From positions 145,825 through 209,824 of the forward strand of contig NZ_CANLBS010000015.1 in NCBI RefSeq assembly GCF_947488945.1: a stretch of 64,000 nt of DNA. Reading direction: 5' to 3'. Both the position numbers and the translations under genes were made by a program. This DNA is from an uncultured Streptomyces sp. (GTDB lineage: Bacteria > Actinomycetota > Actinomycetes > Streptomycetales > Streptomycetaceae). Every line of letters starts with the position of its first letter. Position 1 is the first letter of the stretch. Positions 8,870 to 16,391 of the stretch are shown piece after piece. Under the pieces are notes generated by a model. The model ran no database searches, had not been told where the DNA came from, and saw only the letters and a program-made list of their open reading frames with translations.

Positions 8870-9310
8870 TCACTGGTAGCTGTCGAACACCGACGGGGCG
8901 GAAATGTTCTTGATCCGGTCGTGACGACCGACATCGGTTCCCGACAGGATCGTCACAGTGCTCCGGAGACCGTCGCGCTCCCTGCCCAGGCGTGCCATCA
9001 GCGTCTTGACCTGCCCCTGCCAGGTGGTCTGCGTCTTCTTCAGCGCTGCCGCGGTCGCCCACCCGGAGAGAGCCGCCGCGGCATTGCCATTGGCCTCGTC
9101 GGCGTGCCTTCCCGCCTTCCCGGTACTGGTCAGCAGCTCGTTCTCTATGGTGTTCGCGGCAGCCGACTTCTCGGCCGGCGTCGAGGCGAGCTTCGGCACA
9201 CCGGACCCGGCGGAGGGACCCTCTTCGGGGACCCGGTTGAGTTGCATGCCCGTGGATGCGCGTTCCGCCGCCCCGGCCCGCACGTGCGCCCACTCCTCGT
9301 CGAAACCCAT
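8870..9310 (-). CDS. Small helical ESAT-6-like partner protein
   Basis: 146 residues starting MGFDEEWAHVRAGAAERAS. The protein is Ala/Lys-rich and helical, with two Trp-containing segments (GWATAAALK and TWQGQVKTLM at about residues 83-108), in keeping with the small helical protein that accompanies large WXG-type cargo in Streptomyces. It is the first gene of the four-gene run and probably forms a complex with the 483-residue product. No enzyme signature is present. Confidence 0.6.
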   Translation of the reverse strand: MGFDEEWAHVRAGAAERASTGMQLNRVPEEGPSAGSGVPKLASTPAEKSAAANTIENELLTSTGKAGRHADEANGNAAAALSGWATAAALKKTQTTWQGQVKTLMARLGRERDGLRSTVTILSGTDVGRHDRIKNISAPSVFDSYQ

Positions 9311-9472
9311 CGATCCACCGACCCCCGTTGCTCGATCACGGCCTTGCGTCGCCCAGCACCGCTCACCGTATGGTGCCGTACTGACGACGCGGCAGGCCTT
9401 CGGCCGGTTCCCGCCGGCCGGACGGGCGGGGCCGGCCGGAACCGGCCGTGACCCGGGCGGGCCGTGTTTCCC

Positions 9473-9497
9473 CCGGTGACGGCCGGGCCGTCACCGG
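9473..9497. promoter_or_regulatory. Perfect 10-bp inverted repeat upstream of the membrane protein gene
   Basis: CCGGTGACGG, five bases, CCGTCACCGG. It lies about 70 bases upstream of the ATG at 9567 and 160 bases from the start of the divergent type VII module. It could be a regulator binding site or a hairpin in a leader transcript; nothing in the sequence decides between these. Confidence 0.35.
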
Positions 9498-9566
9498 CAG
9501 CCGGTACCCTGGCCGCCTCACCGGGGGGCCGACGGGCCCGCCGACGTTCCCAGGGGGACCCGACCC

Positions 9567-9962
9567 ATGCTCAGGGCCTTGATCTATCTGCTGCCGCTGG
9601 CGCTGACGATCTACGCGTTCATCGACTGCCTCAACACGCCCGAGGACGAGGCGAAGCATCTGCCGAAGCTGGCCTGGGTCTTCATCATCCTGCTGTTCTG
9701 GATCGTCGGGCCGATCGTCTGGTTCGCGGCCGGCAAGACGCGCCACGTGCCCGCCGGGGGCCGTACGCCCTCCGAGTGGCACCGCAACCACCGCACCCAG
9801 TGGGTGGCTCCGGACGACAATCCGGAGTTCCTGAAGACGCTCCGGGACGACAACAAGAAGGACGAGTCGGTCCTGAAGGACTGGGAGGCGGACCTGCGCC
9901 GCCGCGAGGAGGAGCTGAAGCGGCGCGAGGACGGGGACGCGACCCCGCCGACCGCTTCCTGA
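9567..9962 (+). CDS. Membrane protein with PLDc_N-type N-terminus
   Basis: 131 residues. Two membrane helices (LRALIYLLPLALTIYAF and LAWVFIILLFWIVGPIVWF) make the short domain often found at the N-terminus of cardiolipin synthases (PLDc_N). No phospholipase catalytic domain follows. Instead there is a soluble tail with a highly charged helix near the C-terminus (about residues 95-122, many Glu/Arg/Lys). It stands alone, with a terminator just downstream. A small membrane scaffold or regulator is possible; function unknown. Confidence 0.85.
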   Translation: MLRALIYLLPLALTIYAFIDCLNTPEDEAKHLPKLAWVFIILLFWIVGPIVWFAAGKTRHVPAGGRTPSEWHRNHRTQWVAPDDNPEFLKTLRDDNKKDESVLKDWEADLRRREEELKRREDGDATPPTAS

Positions 9963-9990
9963 CGCACCGCGCCCGCCCGCGACCCGCCCG

Positions 9991-10032
9991 CGCCGCGCCC
10001 CGGTGACCTCATCCAGGTCGCCGGGGCGCGGC
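9991..10032. terminator. Rho-independent-type hairpin between convergent genes
   Basis: An 18-bp stem with one mismatch (CGCCGCGCCCCGGTGACC pairing with GGTCGCCGGGGCGCGGCG) and a six-base loop. It lies between the stop of the + membrane protein gene and the stop of the - marR gene, so it can end both transcripts. Confidence 0.75.
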
Positions 10033-10060
10033 GCGTCGTGCGGTCGTGCGTGCGGCCGGG

Positions 10061-10501
10061 TCAGGGCGCCAGCAGCGCCCCCAGCCGGTGCAGGAGGGGA
10101 AGCAGGGCGGTGCGTTCCTCGGGGGTGAGGGCCTCCAGGGCGCCGTGCACCACCCGCATCTCGTCGCGGATGCGGTGGGCCAGGGCGGTGCCCTCGGGGG
10201 TGCGGGCGGCGACCTTGGAGCGGCGGTCCTCCGGGGACGGGGTGCGGGTGACCAGGCCCCGGGCCTCCATGCGGCCGATCAGGCCGGTGGCGTTGGAGGC
10301 GTCGCACACCAGGTGCTGGGCCAGGGCGCTCATCGGCATCGGCTCGGTGAGCGCGATCAGGGCGCGCGCCTGGGCGCTGCTGAGGCTGTGCCGGCCGGCC
10401 ACGGCGGTGAGGTCGTCGTAGTGGCCGCGGACGACGACGGCCAGCGGTTCCAGCAGTTCGTCCGGGGTGGGGACGGGGCGCCGCCCCGGCTCCTGGGCCA
10501 T
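10061..10501 (-). CDS. MarR-family transcriptional regulator
   Basis: 146 residues with the MarR winged-helix layout: dimer helices at both ends, the recognition region SALAQHLVCDASNATGLIGRMEARGLV (about 79-105) and a basic wing (RTPSPEDRRSKVAARTPEG). MarR repressors usually bind a palindrome near a divergent target and release it on ligand binding. Two perfect palindromes lie just upstream, and the divergent target is an aldehyde dehydrogenase, so it probably represses itself and that enzyme. Confidence 0.93.
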   Translation of the reverse strand: MAQEPGRRPVPTPDELLEPLAVVVRGHYDDLTAVAGRHSLSSAQARALIALTEPMPMSALAQHLVCDASNATGLIGRMEARGLVTRTPSPEDRRSKVAARTPEGTALAHRIRDEMRVVHGALEALTPEERTALLPLLHRLGALLAP

Positions 10502-10539
10502 GACCGGTCATCCTTCGATCGGGGAACACGCACCGACTT

Positions 10540-10556
10540 ACTTGACGTGCTCAAGT
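10540..10556. promoter_or_regulatory. Probable MarR operator O1
   Basis: Perfect palindrome ACTTGA-N5-TCAAGT, 39 bases upstream of the marR start. Its centre is 41 bp from that of O2, about four helical turns, so both would face the same side of the DNA. Confidence 0.75.
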
Positions 10557-10580
10557 TTTGGTAGTTCCATGAACAGTGTT

Positions 10581-10597
10581 GCTTGAGCATATCAAGC
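10581..10597. promoter_or_regulatory. Probable MarR operator O2
   Basis: Perfect palindrome GCTTGA-N5-TCAAGC. It shares the CTTGA-N5-TCAAG core with O1. It lies 105 bases upstream of the aldehyde dehydrogenase start, in the shared divergent promoter region. Confidence 0.75.
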
Positions 10598-10701
10598 TTT
10601 GGTCGGCGCGCGGGCCCCGGAACCAGGCCCGCCGCGGCCCCGGAGACGGGCGCCGTGACGCCGGCCGGCCCCCCGCACCCGCAGTCCCGTACGGAGCACG
10701 C

Positions 10702-12030
10702 ATGCCCACCCAGTCCCCCGTCGAGTCCCCGGCCGACCTCGTCGCCCGCCTCCGCGCCACCTTCCGCACCGGTCGCACCAAGGACCTCGACTGGCGGACC
10801 GGCCAGCTCACCCGCCTGCGCGCGCTGCTCACCGAGCACGGCGACGAGCTCGCCGAGGCGCTCCACGCCGACCTCGGCAAGAGCCGCACCGAGTCCTACC
10901 GCACCGAGATCGACTTCACGATCCGCGAGATCGACCACACCCTGGAGCACCTCGCCGACTGGCTGCGCCCCGAACCCGCCCCCGTGCCTGCCCAGCTGGC
11001 CGCCGCCGGGGCCACCGCGCACACCGTGCTGGACCCCCTCGGCGTCGTCCTCGTCATCGCGCCCTGGAACTACCCGGCGCAACTGCTGCTCGCTCCCGTC
11101 GTCGGCGCGCTGGCCTCCGGCAACTGCGTGGTCGCCAAGCCCAGCGAACTGGCCGCGGCGACCTCCGCCGCCGTCGCCCGGCTGCTCCCGCGCTACCTCG
11201 ACACCGACGCGGTCGCCGTCGTCGAGGGGGCGGTCCCGGAGACCACGGCGCTGCTGGAGCAGCGCTTCGACCACATCTTCTACACCGGCAACGGCACGGT
11301 CGGCCGGATCGTGATGGCCGCCGCCGCCCGCCACCTCACCCCCGTGACGCTCGAACTCGGCGGCAAGTCCCCGGCCTTCGTGGACCGGGACACCGACCTG
11401 AAGACGGTCGCGGCCCGGCTGGCGTCCGGCAAGTTCCTGAACGCCGGCCAGACCTGCGTCGCCCCCGACTACGTGCTGACCGACCCGGAGACCGGCGCCG
11501 CCCTCGCGGACGCGCTCGCCGGGGCCGTCGAGTCGCTGTTCGGCTCGGACCCGGCCACCCACGCCGAGTACGGCCGGATCGTCAACGAGCGCCACTTCGA
11601 CCGGCTGGTGGGGCTGCTCGACTCGGGCCGCACCGTCACCGGCGGCGTCCACGACCGTGAGACCCGGTACATCGCGCCGACCGTGCTCGCGGACGTCTCC
11701 CCCGACTCCCCGGTGATGGGCGAGGAGATCTTCGGGCCGATCCTGCCGATCGTGACCGTCGACGGCCTGGACGCGGCGATCGACTTCGTCAACGACCGCG
11801 ACAAGCCGCTGGCGCTCTACGCCTTCACCGGCTCGGACGCCGTGCGCGACCGGCTGCTGGCCGAGACCTCGTCCGGCGGCGTCGGCCTCGGCCTGCCGCT
11901 GGCCCACCTCACCGTCTCCGACCTGCCGTTCGGCGGCGTCGGCGAGAGCGGCATGGGCAGCTACCACGGCCCGTACTCGATCGAAACGTTCAGCCACCGC
12001 AAGGCGGTCCTGGACACCCCGCTCGGCTGA
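10702..12030 (+). CDS. NAD(P)-dependent aldehyde dehydrogenase
   Basis: 442 residues, the short form typical of the class 3-like (ALDH3) group. It oxidises aldehydes to acids. PWNYPAQLLLAPVVGALASG is the cofactor-fold signature; the general base is Glu218 in LELGGKSP and the nucleophile is Cys252 in GQTCVAPDY. PFGGVGESGMGSYHG near the C-terminus is also standard. The ATG at 10702 has GGAG seven bases upstream; upstream in-frame sequence is discarded because it crosses the operator region. Likely repressed by the divergent MarR protein. The physiological aldehyde is unknown. Confidence 0.95.
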   Translation: MPTQSPVESPADLVARLRATFRTGRTKDLDWRTGQLTRLRALLTEHGDELAEALHADLGKSRTESYRTEIDFTIREIDHTLEHLADWLRPEPAPVPAQLAAAGATAHTVLDPLGVVLVIAPWNYPAQLLLAPVVGALASGNCVVAKPSELAAATSAAVARLLPRYLDTDAVAVVEGAVPETTALLEQRFDHIFYTGNGTVGRIVMAAAARHLTPVTLELGGKSPAFVDRDTDLKTVAARLASGKFLNAGQTCVAPDYVLTDPETGAALADALAGAVESLFGSDPATHAEYGRIVNERHFDRLVGLLDSGRTVTGGVHDRETRYIAPTVLADVSPDSPVMGEEIFGPILPIVTVDGLDAAIDFVNDRDKPLALYAFTGSDAVRDRLLAETSSGGVGLGLPLAHLTVSDLPFGGVGESGMGSYHGPYSIETFSHRKAVLDTPLG

Positions 12031-12056
12031 CCCCGGCCCCTGCGGCGCCACGGACA

Positions 12057-12098
12057 GGGCCCCGCCTCCGGCACGCGTACGTACCGGAGGCGGGGCCC
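12057..12098. terminator. Strong bidirectional terminator
   Basis: A perfect 15-bp G/C stem (GGGCCCCGCCTCCGG pairing with CCGGAGGCGGGGCCC) around a 12-base loop. It lies between the stop of the aldehyde dehydrogenase (+) and the stop of ccsB (-). Confidence 0.85.
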
Positions 12099-12123
12099 CG
12101 TCGTGCGGTCGGACGCCCGCGGG

Positions 12124-13176
12124 TCAGACGCCGGCGTAGGAGTGCTTGCCGGTGATGAAGATGTTGACGCCGTAGTAGTTGAACAGCCAGCAGCCGAAGG
12201 CGATCAGCGCCAGGTAGGCGGCCTTGCGGCCCTTCCAGCCGGCCGTCGCGCGGGCGTGCAGGTAGCAGGCGTACGCGACCCAGGTGATGAAGGACCAGGT
12301 CTCCTTCGGGTCCCAGCCCCAGTACCGGCCCCAGGCGTCGCCCGCCCAGATGGCGCCCGCGATGATCGTGAACGTCCACAGCGGGAAGACCGCCGCGTTG
12401 ATCCGGTACGAGAACTTGTCGAGCGACGCCGCGGACGGCAGCCGGTCCAGGACCGAGCGCGCGAACTTCCCGGGCGTGCCGCCCTGGGCGATCTTGTTCT
12501 CGTAGCTGTCGCGGAAGAGGTAGAGCAGCGTGCCGACCGCACCGAGGTAGAACACCGCGCCGCAGATGATCGCGGTGGAGACGTGGATCCACAGCCAGTA
12601 GGAGTGGAGCGCCGGGACGAGCTGGTCGCTGTCGGTGTAGAGCGTGGTGGTGGCGACGCCGAGGTCCAGCAGGACCGTGGTCACCAGGGCCAGGCCCATC
12701 CAGCGGACGTTCTTCCCGAGCGCCAGCAGCACCAGGAACGCGCCGACCGCGACGGTGGAGAAGGTGATCGAGAACTCGTACATGTTGGCCCACGGAGCAC
12801 GCTCCACGGACATCGCGCGGGCGATCACCCCGCAGGCTTCGACCAGGAACCCGACGACCGTCAGCGAGATCGCGATCCGGCCCCACATGTCGCCCCGGTA
12901 CGTGCCGCCGGACGCGCCGGGGCCGTCCGGGACGTCACGGGTGCCGGCCGCGGACCGGGTGACGATCGTGGGACCGCCCAGCACCACCGGCCCGGCCGCC
13001 GCGGCGGTCCCTTCGCCGGACAGGGCGGCGGCGGTGCGGCCCACCTTGCTGCGGCTGCCGAACACCCACTCGGCGATGTACGCGAAGAAGGCCAGGGTGT
13101 AGACGGCCATCGACGAATAGATCAGCACATTGCTGGTGTGCGCGAGGTTCTCGTTGGTAGCGGCGGCGAGATTCAC
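12124..13176 (-). CDS. ccsB: System II cytochrome c biogenesis protein CcsB/ResC
   Basis: 350-residue multi-spanning membrane protein. With ResB it carries haem across the membrane and attaches it to apocytochrome c. The tryptophan-rich haem-handling WWD-type region is seen as WAGDAWGRYWGWDPKETWSF (about 275-294), and conserved histidines flank it. A Gly/Ala-rich variable segment occupies about residues 45-105. The GTG start at 13176 overlaps the resB stop by four bases (GTGA). Last gene of the four-gene operon, followed by a strong terminator. Confidence 0.95.
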   Translation of the reverse strand: MNLAAATNENLAHTSNVLIYSSMAVYTLAFFAYIAEWVFGSRSKVGRTAAALSGEGTAAAAGPVVLGGPTIVTRSAAGTRDVPDGPGASGGTYRGDMWGRIAISLTVVGFLVEACGVIARAMSVERAPWANMYEFSITFSTVAVGAFLVLLALGKNVRWMGLALVTTVLLDLGVATTTLYTDSDQLVPALHSYWLWIHVSTAIICGAVFYLGAVGTLLYLFRDSYENKIAQGGTPGKFARSVLDRLPSAASLDKFSYRINAAVFPLWTFTIIAGAIWAGDAWGRYWGWDPKETWSFITWVAYACYLHARATAGWKGRKAAYLALIAFGCWLFNYYGVNIFITGKHSYAGV

Positions 13177-14936
13177 TTCTCAGCCCCTTCGGCAGATGCT
13201 GCGGCAGGTACGTCGGGACCGGGATCGGTCGCGGTCGGATCGTGGTCGAGGACGCCGGGCGCCCGGTCGTACAGGGCGGTGGCCAGGGCGGACAGTTCCT
13301 CGGGCAGCTTCGCGGACTCGCTGCGGCCGAGGCCCGCCATCTCCACGACGGTCACCCCGTCCGTGCCGCGCACCGCCCGCACCCAGACGCGGCGGCGCTG
13401 GATGAAGAGCGAGCCGGCGAGGCCCGCGATGGCGGCGACGGCCCCGGTGAGCGCCCAGCCGCTGGCGGGCTGCTTGGAGATCTGGAAGCTGGCCCACTCC
13501 TCGACGCCCTCGAAGGTGACCGAGCCGGCGCCGTCCGGGAGGTTCATCGTGTCGCCGACGGCCAGCCGCTGCTTCAGGTCGTTGCCGTCGGCGTCCTTGA
13601 ACGGCTTCAGCTTCGTGGTGTCGAGCTGGTAGACGTTCTGCGGCAGGCCCGAGTCGACGCCCAGGCTGCCGTGCAGCGCGTTGAGCGCGAGGACCGGATT
13701 GTCGGGGGCGGGGAACTGGGACAGCATCGTGCCGTTGCCCGCGCCGGCGAAGGTCGGTACGAAGAACGCCTGGAAGCCGAGCTGGTCGCGCTCGCCGTCC
13801 TTGTCGCGGTAGCCGTCCATCACCTTGATCGCACCGGTGGACGTGATGTTGGCGTCCCTCGGCAGCAGCGGCACGGCGCCCTTGAAGATCTGCTTGCCGC
13901 TCCCGTCCTTCACGGTCACGACCGGGGCGTACCCGTGGGAGATGACGTACACCTTGGTGCCGTCGACCTCCAGCGGGTCGTTGACCGTGATGACGTCCTT
14001 CTTCTCCTCGCCGTCCGCGCCCCGGGCGTAGGTGACGTGCGCCTCGAAGGTGCGCGCGGTGCCGCGCTGCGGGCCGGTCCGCTCGTACGTGGAGACGAAC
14101 TTGTCGAGGGTGAAGCTGAACGGTTCGAGCTCGTCGGTGTCGTACAGCGAGCCCGACCTGAAGTCGTCGTACTGCGGAAGCGTGTTGGAGAAGCCGTCGC
14201 CCTCGACGATCAGCTTGCCGCCCTCGGACTTGAAGAGCTGCCCGGCGGCGAAGGCCACCAGCATCACGATGAGCGCGACGTGGAAGATCAGGTTCCCGGC
14301 CTCGCGGAGGTAGCCCTTCTCGGCCGCGACCGCCGACCCGGTGACGTGCGAGCGGAAACGGCGGCGGCGCAGGAGCGACAGCGCCGCCCCGTGCACCTCC
14401 TCCGGCGTGGCCCCGGTCCGCCAGGTCGTGTACGCGGGCAGCCGGTCCAGCCGCTTCGGCGCGCCCGGCGGCCGGCCGCGGAGCTGGCCGACGAACTGCA
14501 GGGTGCGCGGCACGATGCAGCCGATGAGGGAGACGAACAGCAGGATGTAGATCGCGGAGAACCACACCGAGCTGTACACGTCGAAGAGCTGGAGCTTCTC
14601 GTAGATCGGCGTGACCGTGGTGTGGGCGGCCTTGAAGGTCTGCACCTTCAGCTCGTCCGCGCCGGTCTGCGGGATCAGCGAGCCGGGGATGGCGCCGAGC
14701 GAGAGCAGGAACAGCAGGATCAGCGCGACCCGCATCGAGGTGAGCTGCCGCCAGAACCAGCGGACCCAGCCGACGACCCCCATCGCGGGGACACCGCCCG
14801 TCTCCGTCGCGGCGTCGGGGCGCTCCTCGCGCGGGGCGGTGGAGAGCCGGGCCCCGGCGGCCCCGAGTTCACCGTCCCGCTCCTCCTCCGCCGCCCGAGC
14901 CGCGGCGCGCCCGTCGGTGCTGTTCAACTTGCTCAT
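13173..14936 (-). CDS. resB: System II cytochrome c biogenesis protein ResB/Ccs1
   Basis: 587-residue membrane protein of the ResB family, the partner of CcsB in haem delivery to apocytochrome c. The N-terminal ~60 residues are polar and variable. The first helices are in LTSMRVALILLFLLSLGAI and VWFSAIYILLFVSLIGCIVP, and a large extracytoplasmic domain (about 240-510) precedes the last helix near residue 520. Four bases separate its start from the ccdA stop and its end overlaps the ccsB start, so expression is coupled. Confidence 0.95.
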   Translation of the reverse strand: MSKLNSTDGRAAARAAEEERDGELGAAGARLSTAPREERPDAATETGGVPAMGVVGWVRWFWRQLTSMRVALILLFLLSLGAIPGSLIPQTGADELKVQTFKAAHTTVTPIYEKLQLFDVYSSVWFSAIYILLFVSLIGCIVPRTLQFVGQLRGRPPGAPKRLDRLPAYTTWRTGATPEEVHGAALSLLRRRRFRSHVTGSAVAAEKGYLREAGNLIFHVALIVMLVAFAAGQLFKSEGGKLIVEGDGFSNTLPQYDDFRSGSLYDTDELEPFSFTLDKFVSTYERTGPQRGTARTFEAHVTYARGADGEEKKDVITVNDPLEVDGTKVYVISHGYAPVVTVKDGSGKQIFKGAVPLLPRDANITSTGAIKVMDGYRDKDGERDQLGFQAFFVPTFAGAGNGTMLSQFPAPDNPVLALNALHGSLGVDSGLPQNVYQLDTTKLKPFKDADGNDLKQRLAVGDTMNLPDGAGSVTFEGVEEWASFQISKQPASGWALTGAVAAIAGLAGSLFIQRRRVWVRAVRGTDGVTVVEMAGLGRSESAKLPEELSALATALYDRAPGVLDHDPTATDPGPDVPAAASAEGAEK

Positions 14937-14940
14937 GGAC

Positions 14941-15705
14941 TCAGATCCCCACAGTGAAACCGTTGGACCACACCTGCAGGTCCTGCATGAGCGTGGCCCA
15001 CAGGCCCGTCAGCAGCAGGACGCCGGTCGCGATCATCATGACGCCCCCGATGCGCATCACCCACGCGTAGTGGCGCTTCACCCAGCCGAAGGCGCCGAGC
15101 GCCCTGCGGAAGGCGACCGCGGCGAGGACGAAGGGGACACCGAGTCCCAGACAGTACGCGACGGTCAGTATCGCCCCGCGCCCGGCCGTCCCCTGGTCGA
15201 TGGCCAGCATGCTCACCGAGGTCAGCGTCGGACCCAGGCAGGGCGTCCAGCCGATGCCGAACAGGGCGCCCAGCAGCGGCGCGCCCGCGAGGCCGGTCAC
15301 CGGCCGCTTGTGGATACGGAACTCGCGCTGGGTCATCCACGGCATCAGCCCCATGAAGAAGATCCCCATGAGGACCATCAGCACGCCGAGGATCTTGTTC
15401 ATCACCTCGCTGTGTTCCTGGAGGTGCTGGCCGAAGTAGCCGAACAGGGCGCCGCCGGAGACGAAGACGGCGGTGAAGCCGAGCACGAAGAGAGAGGCGC
15501 CGGCGACGACCCGGCCGCGCCGCGCCGCGGCGAGGTCGGTGCCGCTGACCCCGGTGACGTAGCTCAGGTAGCCGGGGACCAGCGGCAGCACGCACGGCGA
15601 GAAGAAGGAGACGAGCCCGCCGAGCAGGGCGATGGGCAGGGCGACCAGCAGGGCGCCGCTGAGCACCGTCTCGTTGTAGCCGGTGGCCGCTGCGAGGGTG
15701 AACAC
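14941..15705 (-). CDS. ccdA: Thiol-disulfide transporter CcdA
   Basis: 254 residues, six or more membrane helices. CcdA passes reducing power from cytoplasmic thioredoxin to ResA outside the membrane, keeping apocytochrome c cysteines reduced. The two redox cysteines are Cys38 (FFSPCVLPLVPGY) and Cys156 (GWTPCLGPTL), in the expected symmetrical helices. The GTG start at 15705 lies seven bases after the resA stop. Confidence 0.95.
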   Translation of the reverse strand: MFTLAAATGYNETVLSGALLVALPIALLGGLVSFFSPCVLPLVPGYLSYVTGVSGTDLAAARRGRVVAGASLFVLGFTAVFVSGGALFGYFGQHLQEHSEVMNKILGVLMVLMGIFFMGLMPWMTQREFRIHKRPVTGLAGAPLLGALFGIGWTPCLGPTLTSVSMLAIDQGTAGRGAILTVAYCLGLGVPFVLAAVAFRRALGAFGWVKRHYAWVMRIGGVMMIATGVLLLTGLWATLMQDLQVWSNGFTVGI

Positions 15706-15712
15706 CTGGAGA

Positions 15713-16324
15713 TCACTTCTCCGCGATCAGCGGGTCGATCATCGTGTGCAGCTTCTCCGCGTCGAGCGCCTGGAGGGTGCGGGCGGCGATCTTCCCGTTC
15801 CGGTCGAGGACGATCGTGGAGGGGATGGCCTGCGGGTTCAGCGTGCCCTGCGGGAAACGGAGCAGGAGCTTGCCGATCGGGTCGTAGAAGCTGGGGTAGG
15901 TGATGTCCCAGTCCTTCTCGAAGGCGACGGCGGCGTCCTTCTGGACGTCCCGCGTGTTGATCCCGATGAACTGGACGCCGTCGTCGGCGGTCTCCCGCGA
16001 GACCTTGGCGAAGTGCTTGGCCTCCGCGCGGCACGGGCCGCACCAGGAGCCCCAGACGTTGAGGACGACGACCTTGCCCCGGTAGTCGGCGACGTCGAGC
16101 GGTTCGCCGTCCAGGGTGGTGCCGGTGAGCTTCGGTGCCGCGGGGCGCTCCGACGCGGCCACGGTGGAGATGCCGGCGCTGCCGGTGACGAAGTGGGTGT
16201 CACCACCGCCACCGGTCTTGTTGTCGTCCGCCCCGCACGCGGACAGCGTCAGCGCGCCGGTCACGGCGACGGCGGTGGCGGCGAGCAGGGTGGAGCGGCG
16301 TCGGGGTACGCGGCCATGGCTCAT
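15713..16324 (-). CDS. resA: Thioredoxin-fold lipoprotein ResA/TlpA
   Basis: 203 residues. An Arg-rich N-terminus and hydrophobic helix end in a lipobox (LSAC, Cys30), so the protein is a membrane-anchored lipoprotein. The thioredoxin active site is WCGPC (Cys95 and Cys98), followed by a TlpA/ResA-type insert. It reduces the CxxCH disulfide of apocytochrome c before haem attachment. First gene of the operon resA-ccdA-resB-ccsB. Confidence 0.94.
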   Translation of the reverse strand: MSHGRVPRRRSTLLAATAVAVTGALTLSACGADDNKTGGGGDTHFVTGSAGISTVAASERPAAPKLTGTTLDGEPLDVADYRGKVVVLNVWGSWCGPCRAEAKHFAKVSRETADDGVQFIGINTRDVQKDAAVAFEKDWDITYPSFYDPIGKLLLRFPQGTLNPQAIPSTIVLDRNGKIAARTLQALDAEKLHTMIDPLIAEK

Positions 16325-16357
16325 GTGAAAAGTTTCGCATGGCAGTTCCGGCGATCT

Positions 16358-16379
16358 CGGGCACCCCCCTCGGTGCCCG
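16358..16379 (-). terminator. Hairpin between the deacetylase-like gene and resA
   Basis: An 8-bp stem (CGGGCACC / GGTGCCCG) with a six-base loop in the 67-base gap between two minus-strand genes. It may end the upstream lipoprotein transcript before resA; the lack of a clear T-run leaves this uncertain. Confidence 0.5.
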
Positions 16380-16391
16380 TAAAGCCCCTTG

